Shown here: positions 20,120-25,302 of the stretch, in pieces
How the letters are laid out: the number at the start of each line of letters is the position of its first letter
Numbering within the stretch: the stretch's first letter is position 1
From: Bilabrum cf. latius
Taxonomy: Eukaryota > Bigyra: Bicosoecida > Bigyra > Bicosoecida
Assembly: GCA_965178125.1 (NCBI GenBank)
Contig: CBCXTV010000039.1
Span: 1 to 25,302, forward strand
DNA length: 25,302 bases
Direction of reading: 5' to 3'
Made by a program: the position numbers and the translations under genes
Notes under the pieces: generated by a model
Databases searched by the model: none
Seen by the model: the letters and a program-made list of their open reading frames with translations, nothing else
What the model was told of the DNA's origin: nothing

Positions 20120-20803
20120 ATGTCTGTAATCGAAACCCAAAACCTAAGTCGTATCTATCAGGATGGCGACAGCATAATAAGAGCGGTAGACCAGGTCAGT
20201 CTGTCTGTAGAGGCAGGAGAGTTTATCGCGATAATCGGTCCTTCAGGCTCCGGTAAAACCACCTTATTAAACCTTATTGGTGGTTTAGATAGCCCCAGCG
20301 AAGGAACGGTCAGCGTGGATGGAAAAGCCATTCATCAACTTAAGGATAATGAGCTGATAAACTTTCGTTTGGCCCACATCGGGTTTGTCTTCCAGGCTTA
20401 CAATCTAATTCCGGTATTGACGGCCCAGGAAAATGTGGAATTCATTATGCTTCTCCAGGGCAAATCTTCTGAGGAACGTGAAAGCAGAGCACGTGAATTA
20501 CTTAATGCTGTCGGGCTATCTGATCAAATGCATAAGAGGCCTACCGAGCTTAGCGGTGGTCAACAACAGCGGGTAGCTGTAGCCCGAGCTTTGGCCTCAA
20601 AACCAAGTTTCGTTCTGGCCGATGAACCCACTGCAAACCTGGACTCTAAGAGCACCGAAGACCTCTTGGATATCATGCATCGATTAAACAAAGAAGAAGG
20701 CATTACCTTCTTGTTTTCTACTCATGATCAAAGGGTGATCGATCGCGCGGAGAGATTGATATATGTAGAAGACGGTAAAATAAAAAGCGATAAAAAACAG
20801 TGA
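20120..20803 (+). CDS. ABC transporter ATPase, LolD/MacB type
   Basis: 227 residues, the usual LolD length, with every ATPase motif intact: Walker A GPSGSGKT (40-47), Q-loop Gln92, signature LSGGQQQR (144-151), Walker B FVLADEP (164-170) with catalytic Glu169, and H-loop His202. It would power the two FtsX-type permeases encoded just upstream, from the cytoplasmic face of the inner membrane. Type VII ABC systems of this kind (LolCDE, MacB) work by mechanotransmission and act on periplasmic cargo, which fits the LolA-like partner in the operon. Its stop overlaps the GTG start of the outer-membrane protein gene (GTGA). Confidence 0.95.
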   Translation: MSVIETQNLSRIYQDGDSIIRAVDQVSLSVEAGEFIAIIGPSGSGKTTLLNLIGGLDSPSEGTVSVDGKAIHQLKDNELINFRLAHIGFVFQAYNLIPVLTAQENVEFIMLLQGKSSEERESRARELLNAVGLSDQMHKRPTELSGGQQQRVAVARALASKPSFVLADEPTANLDSKSTEDLLDIMHRLNKEEGITFLFSTHDQRVIDRAERLIYVEDGKIKSDKKQ

Positions 20804-21978
20804 AACGCTGCATCGCAATTTTATTAATCAGCACTCTAGGCCTCCAGGCTCAGGATGAATCGCCTTGGCAATTAACCGGTTATTTAAAACACCTGGCCTC
20901 TAATTCGCGCGTAAATCAAGACTACTTCCCTGAAGATGCTCGGGAGAGCATGGACTTCAACAGTTTTGACCAGCAATTGCACAATCGCTTTGACCTGAAG
21001 TACTTCAAGGGCTCATGGACGGGAGCAATAGGTATGAGAAACAGACTCTTTCAGGGGGCTAGCCCTGGTCTTGGAGCCGCCTTTACAAATGCTCTGGATG
21101 ATGATCCCGGACTAGTGGATTTGAGCCTGGTTTACTGGCAAAATGACGAGGTAATACTGCATACGATTTTGGACCGCCTCTGGCTCCAATATGAAAGAGA
21201 AAGGTGGAACATCAGACTGGGTCGGCAAAGAATAAACTGGGGGATGACCAGCATATTTAATCCCAATGACCTGCTCAATCAATACAATTTTCTTGACTTT
21301 GATTATGAAGAACGTCCCGGTGCTGATGCCCTAAGAGTTCAATTTTTTCCCGACCACTTTAGTCAATTAGAGATGGCGCTATCTATGACTAATGATCAGT
21401 TGCAAACTGCCGCCATACTTTACCGAAACAATGCTTATCGATATGATTTTCAAATAGTAACCGCATATTATGATGAGCAATTCACAACAGGGGGAGCTTG
21501 GGCAGGATCTATCGGCGGTTTAGGCTTTAAAGGAGAAGCGAACTATTACTTTGAAAATGAGAATCAACCTGCGGTATTGGTAGCTGCCACTGATCTTGAT
21601 TATGTTTTTAGAAACGGCATTTACCTGAGCCTGGGATATCTGTTTAATCAAACTGCTCCAGAAGATTTAGGAGTTACCGCCTTTAGCGACTTAAGTGCAG
21701 GCCAAGTTTTAAGTCCTAGAAACCCCTATATATATCGCAATACGGGGGTGCTCAGTTTAAACTATCCCTTTAATCCGTTGATTTCCGGAACGCTAACTGG
21801 CATGTATAGTACCAGCGCGAATAGTACCATCATTTTCCCTAGCATTAGCTATTCATTAAGTACCAATTGGGATCTTTTACTTGCAGGGCAATTCTTTTTA
21901 AGTGATAATGAGCTTGATGAGAACAAATTCGGCCTTTTCGCAAATGCGATATTTACACGATTAAAATGGTCCTTCTAA
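20800..21978 (+). CDS. Outer-membrane beta-barrel protein, probable transport partner
   Basis: 392 residues, start GTG at 20800 overlapping the ATPase stop. It has a signal peptide (hydrophobic about 4-15, cleavage near the AQ at 17-18). The rest is a series of alternating amphipathic strands ending in Trp-Ser-Phe, the terminal aromatic typical of outer-membrane barrels. A strong block, GRQRINWG (141-148), then NPNDLLN (154-160) and YEERPGADALR (169-179), resembles barrels of the DUF1302 or alginate-export kind; I am not sure of the exact family. Placement in an operon with TetR, LolA-like, permeases and ATPase suggests it is the outer-membrane end of the same system, but direct contact is inferred. 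Confidence 0.8.
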   Translation: MKRCIAILLISTLGLQAQDESPWQLTGYLKHLASNSRVNQDYFPEDARESMDFNSFDQQLHNRFDLKYFKGSWTGAIGMRNRLFQGASPGLGAAFTNALDDDPGLVDLSLVYWQNDEVILHTILDRLWLQYERERWNIRLGRQRINWGMTSIFNPNDLLNQYNFLDFDYEERPGADALRVQFFPDHFSQLEMALSMTNDQLQTAAILYRNNAYRYDFQIVTAYYDEQFTTGGAWAGSIGGLGFKGEANYYFENENQPAVLVAATDLDYVFRNGIYLSLGYLFNQTAPEDLGVTAFSDLSAGQVLSPRNPYIYRNTGVLSLNYPFNPLISGTLTGMYSTSANSTIIFPSISYSLSTNWDLLLAGQFFLSDNELDENKFGLFANAIFTRLKWSF

Positions 21979-21989
21979 AACCTTACACC

Positions 21990-22610
21990 ATGCAACGTTA
22001 TTCCTTCCTTCTACTATTTCTTGTTCTAATTGCTTGTCAAAACCAAAGCCCTTATAAGATTAGCAGTGTTGAGCAAACCTGGATTAAAGAGGAAGGTTGC
22101 GAGATCGAACATCGCTATCCACAAATTCGGGGTGTGCAGGACAGCATGAAGTCTCAGGCTTTAAATGAGTATTTAAAAGGAGCGATGCTATTGCAGCGTG
22201 AGGTAGCCGCCTGTCTGGAATCGGATGAGAGCAGAATTATTGATGCGGACTTTCAAACTTTCAGCAATACCGATAGCCTAATCAGCCTTGAGTTAATCTT
22301 AAATAAGGACCTGGGTGATCTGAAAATCAAAAGCTATTACCCTATCTGCATGTACATGCCGGAAGGTTACAACCCGACCCTGGAAATGGTGATGGATAGT
22401 GGGATATTTGATAAAATCCTACCAAAACTGGAGGCGTGGCAGGCCGAAAACCCCGACAAAGCTTTTAATAAATTGGCTTATAGACCCGGTGCAAATTACT
22501 TTATTCCCTTTGGTTTATCCAAAGACAGCTTGATCCTATATCCGGGGGCGGAAGGAGAAATGGTTGCCTTTAACCGATTAGCCTTGAGCCGGGATGAAAT
22601 TGGTTACTGA
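21990..22610 (+). CDS. Hypothetical lipoprotein
   Basis: 206 residues from ATG 21990. An upstream in-frame ATG at 21966 overlaps the previous gene and would put a poor leader ahead of the signal peptide, so 21990 is preferred. The N-terminus is a lipoprotein signal with lipobox LIAC (Cys16). The mature part has a few Cys residues and mixed alpha/beta character. I do not recognise the family; a weak likeness to DUF3298/RsiV-type surface domains is possible. It lies 11 bp after the barrel gene and is probably the last gene of the operon. Its final codons recur in diverged form 800 bp downstream (23356-23403). Confidence 0.75.
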   Translation: MQRYSFLLLFLVLIACQNQSPYKISSVEQTWIKEEGCEIEHRYPQIRGVQDSMKSQALNEYLKGAMLLQREVAACLESDESRIIDADFQTFSNTDSLISLELILNKDLGDLKIKSYYPICMYMPEGYNPTLEMVMDSGIFDKILPKLEAWQAENPDKAFNKLAYRPGANYFIPFGLSKDSLILYPGAEGEMVAFNRLALSRDEIGY

Positions 22611-22631
22611 TCGATACTGGCCAGGAAGATT
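22556..22631. repeat. 76-bp direct repeat, left copy
   Basis: It matches 23356-23431 at an offset of 800 bp without gaps, with 67 of 76 bases identical by my count. The last 31 bases (22601-22631) are exact. The left half is the 3' end of the lipoprotein gene. The right half, read on the minus strand, is the last codons of the large membrane protein gene (FLASIDQ and stop). The two copies flank the RDD gene. Confidence 0.85.
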
Positions 22632-22720
22632 TTTCGGTTGAGAAAATAGAGCGTTTGCTATTTTAGGCTTATAATGGTTGTATAATTAATGATCATGAAA
22701 AACTGTTTGCAAACATTTGA

Positions 22721-23286
22721 ATGACACAGATCAAGAAGAGAGAAGGTGGAGTAATTGTAGAATTACTCTCTGAATTAGCTAATAGCAATAAGCGGGTTCA
22801 CAGAATCTCATCTATGCTTTTAGACCATTTAATAATGACTTTATTAATCGTTCCTCCACTTATTGCCATTATGATCTTAAAAGGAAATGGTGTATTAGAA
22901 ATAGAGGATGGGACTTTTCAAATATTTCTCTCTGGTTTAATGTTTTTATATCTCAACAAAGATTTTTTCAAAGCTAAAAGTGCTGCAAAAAGAATCATGG
23001 ATATCACATTATAAACAGGAAAACACATGAACGAGGTTCTGAATTCCAATGTTTCATCCGGAACTTGACAATTGCTATTGCTTGGCCTTTAGAAGTGGTA
23101 ATTAGCTTCATGAATCCTGAAAGGAGAATTGGGGATTTTCTTGCGAATACAGCCATTGTTAAATCAGAAAAACAAAAACTCAATTCAATGTGGGCTGATT
23201 TTAAAAGTCAAAGGTTGAAAAAAGGCTATGTCGGAATTGTAATAATCGGTATTGTCTACTTTTATGGACTAAGTTTTTACTTGTAA
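22721..23286 (+). pseudogene. RDD-family membrane protein, broken by one missing base
   Basis: Two frames (22721-23014 and one running through to 23286) make a single RDD protein of about 188 residues. The first part has the family Arg and Asp (Arg25, Asp35) around the first membrane helix and ends with FFKAKSAAKRIMDITL. The second keeps the frame NRKTHERGSEF, a membrane segment and the family tail NPERRIGDFLANTAIV, then a further helix at the C-terminus. The break is near 23008-23013; one extra A after acatt restores the frame. RDD proteins are small integral membrane proteins, some linked to ion or antiporter function; the role here is unknown. The gene sits between two 76-bp direct repeats and seems to have been inserted. 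Confidence 0.8.
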
Positions 23287-23355
23287 AAAGGAATTAAAAA
23301 AACGATTAGTCAACATAACCTAAACCCAACTAAAGTCTGGCCTTAACAGCAATTA

Positions 23356-23431
23356 AGAAATGGTCGCCCCTTACAGATTAGCTTTGAGCCTAGATGAAAC
23401 TGGTTACTGATCGATACTGGCCAGGAAGATT
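23356..23431. repeat. 76-bp direct repeat, right copy
   Basis: Right-hand partner of 22556-22631. In its left half the last codons of a second, diverged version of the lipoprotein C-terminus can be read (EMVAPYRLALSLDETGY and stop, against EMVAFNRLALSRDEIGY). The differences include amino-acid changes, so it seems to be a different allele, not a fresh duplication. The right half is the true 3' end of the minus-strand membrane protein gene. Confidence 0.85.
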
Positions 23432-25058
23432 GGTCGCTTGGCTGTAGGTAACTGATAAACCACGTACTTCTCATTCACAAATGCCACGGGAAGTTTTTCT
23501 ACACTCCTATCCGCATAATGAACCACATAGCCCTCACTGTGCTTGCTGGATTCATCTTTCCAAATGTTGAGGAAATCAGAAGATTGCAGTGCGGCATAAT
23601 CCTCTACCAGATTATGAGGATCGGTACAGTTCAATTTGCTCATGTGATCCAACCAATACTCGGCATATTGCTCACTGAAAAAGGCTTTGGTACCATCATA
23701 CCAGTCTCCATAAGAACTTCGTAAACTATTCACTCTAAAGCCCGGTTGAGCCGGTGGTACAATAGCGGGCGCGTCCTCAGAAGTATTTTGACGGAACCAA
23801 TCTTGTATTTCATACCATTCCTGATCCTGACTTCCTTGATCAATATCCAAACCTCCGCGCATAAAGAAGGCCAAAGCGCCAATCAGTAAATATGCTGCCG
23901 ATAAGCCAATAGGAGTTGTTCTCCTAAAACCATAAAAACGGATAAGATACCAGGCGGCGCCAATTAGCATTAAAGCGGAGATTGTTTTCGACCACTCCCC
24001 GTAGGCATACTGAGCCAGAATTGGAATGATAAGCAGGTAAAAAATCGGTTTAGGATTGGTGATCAATACTCCGGCCCAAAGCGCAAGGGTCAAAGTGCTG
24101 ATGAATAAGAAAGCGCGGTAAAACTGAAATTGAATAATAAGCTTCACCGGAATAAACTCGGTAAAAATGGTTCCAATAGCAATCATTAGGATGATGGCAA
24201 TCCAAAACCTTGTAGAAAACGCTTCGCACGTAACTCAAAATTAGCCTTGCTAATGATCACGAAATAGGCAAGGAGCATTAAAGCACTCTTGAAGAACATC
24301 ACTGGAGGAAAGGCACTGGGAAAGGTGTGCTGGCCATTACGCAGGCGCATGACCTCCATCCAGGTTTCTGAAAAGCTCAAGCTTGATTCTCCGCTGGCAT
24401 TAGTGAACTTTAGGATTAGCACCGGACTCATCATCAATAAAAGGAGTGAGCCTAACCACAAATGCTCTCGTTTGATGCCATCTGCCAAGAGGATTGCAAT
24501 GGCACCAGCCCCTAAAATGTAAATCGTGGACAGCGGATGAATATTAAAAGAAAGGCCCAATAACATTACCGCATACCAGAGGCGTCCGCGGTATAAATGA
24601 AGGATGCTCAATAAAAGAATCGGATAGGCAATGGTCCGCTCCATCAACAAAGTGTCCCAGATGCTTACGAAGCCAATCACGGGAAATGAGAAGCTCAAAA
24701 GCACTACCGCTAGAATTCCTGCCTCACGGGAATTAAAAATTTCTCTTGCCAAGCGATAGAAGGCAAACACTGTGAGTAAAAATGATGCAACATAAAGGGA
24801 AAAGAACAGCACGGGAATGCTGTTTCCAAAATAGGGTAAAGCCAACTTTAAGCCATAGAGGAAAAAGGTCGGTGAATTGCTGTATTGATCTACTAATAAA
24901 TCGTTTGGATAATGCTCCGGATCTAAGAGCTCATAAAGCCAGGGCAAGGAAATAAACTGATTCCACATGCCATAGTGGTATTGGTTAATACCAATAACCG
25001 AGGCGAGGGCAACCGCCAGCAAGAACAATGGAACTCGATATTTCTGAATGATAAACAT
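23404..25058 (-). pseudogene. Large polytopic membrane protein (possibly DUF6798-like), broken by one missing base
   Basis: Two minus-strand frames (25058-24186 and 24186-23404) form one protein of about 551 residues. The first 290 residues hold many hydrophobic helices. The second part continues with further helices and ends in a soluble domain of about 150 residues with WYEIQDWFRQNT, a VPP motif, FRVNSLRSSYGDWYDG and a Tyr/Trp-rich stretch. This layout resembles GT-C-like membrane proteins of unknown function in Bacteroidota and cyanobacteria, possibly DUF6798; not certain. The frame breaks at the AAAA run at 24204-24207 (+ strand); one more A joins the frames. The start ATG (25058) lies downstream of the nitroreductase gene on the same strand, about 98 bp from its stop. 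Substrate and role are unknown. Confidence 0.75.
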
Positions 25059-25156
25059 AACCCTCTAAATCTTTCTGAAACAAAATTGATTGTTGAGGGT
25101 CGAATGGGCCTAAATCTTTCGACTAGGGGCTTTTTTCATACGATTATCGGTCTGAC

Positions 25157-25302
25157 TTATAGGATTGTACTATGCTCTTCAAAGCTTTTTTTTGCAATGT
25201 TCGGTACGGTGGCATCTGCTGCTGGATAGCCCACCGGGAGCAATAAGAAGGGCTTTTGGTGAGTCGGTCGACCGAGAATTTCGGCCAGAAAATTCATTGG
25301 GC
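25157..25302 (-). CDS. Nitroreductase family protein, C-terminal end only
   Basis: On the minus strand the window edge opens into a frame of about 48 codons ending at TAA (25157-25159). It reads NFLAEILGRP, then KPFLLLPVGYPAADATVP and a basic/acidic tail (KKSFEEHSTIL). This matches the conserved C-terminal block of Bacteroidota nitroreductase-like flavoproteins, where the PVGYP segment is typical. These enzymes bind FMN and use NAD(P)H; the substrate cannot be told. The N-terminal FMN-binding part lies beyond the window. Confidence 0.75.
   Translation of the reverse strand, partial: PMNFLAEILGRPTHQKPFLLLPVGYPAADATVPNIAKKSFEEHSTIL

Noticed and set aside
22632-22720. Promoter or small RNA ahead of the RDD gene
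   Set aside because: AT-rich but without a clear TAnnTTTG and -33 pair or a stable hairpin; nothing can be supported.
25106-25136. Possible terminator hairpin before a T run
   Set aside because: The arms (gggccta and taggggc) pair only with a bulge and a short stem. No + strand gene ends there, so the T run is on the wrong side for the minus-strand nitroreductase gene.

Overview
The window is two unrelated pieces of DNA joined at 14796/14797. The left 14.8 kb is a eukaryotic chromosome end. The right 10.5 kb is ordinary bacterial DNA, most likely from the Bacteroidota (Flavobacteriales-like, judging from protein style, the TAnnTTTG promoter element and gene content). The bacterial side begins in mid-gene, so the join is most simply an assembly or library chimera between a protist and a bacterium living with it. 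Integration of bacterial DNA into a subtelomere is possible but less likely. The eukaryote cannot be named. It has vertebrate-type CCCTAA/TTAGGG telomeres, which many fungi, stramenopiles, haptophytes and choanozoans share.

Eukaryotic part. Positions 1-604 are about 100 perfect CCCTAA repeats. Next come five head-to-tail copies (M1-M5) of one composite element. The full order in a copy is: a gene fragment E on the + strand (about 265 codons with one in-frame TAG), a 251-bp flank, an array of 15.9 perfect 155-bp repeats (R), a fixed 62-bp end segment (J), then telomeric CCCTAA repeats of the next copy (216, 24, 213 or 24 bp). Every copy that can be seen to its right end has the same end at J. 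The left end is cut at a different place in M1, M2, M3 and M4, and the cut edge is always capped by CCCTAA repeats. M2-M3 and M4-M5 also share a 6294-bp offset and identical inner joints, which points to a later segmental duplication. The layout resembles yeast Y' arrays. It fits even better a telomere-attached, 5'-truncating retroelement (HeT-A, GIL or endonuclease-deficient Penelope-like), although no reverse transcriptase is visible here.

Bacterial part. A 5'-truncated patatin/Omp85 (PlpD-like) gene is followed by an intergenic region with two TetR-type operators. Then comes a tightly packed operon: TetR regulator, LolA-like periplasmic protein, two FtsX-type permeases, a LolD-type ATPase, an outer-membrane beta-barrel and a lipoprotein. 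Most junctions overlap or nearly touch. Together these look like a regulated trans-envelope lipid or lipoprotein export system. Downstream is an RDD-family membrane gene flanked by 76-bp imperfect direct repeats, so it looks like an inserted cassette. A large membrane protein (minus strand) and the 3' end of a nitroreductase (minus strand) follow.

Four bacterial genes (both permeases, the RDD gene and the large membrane protein) are each broken by one missing base, each explicable as a homopolymer shortened by one. That is the signature of under-polished long-read sequence and supports the chimera reading. No tRNA, rRNA, CRISPR array or replication origin was seen.
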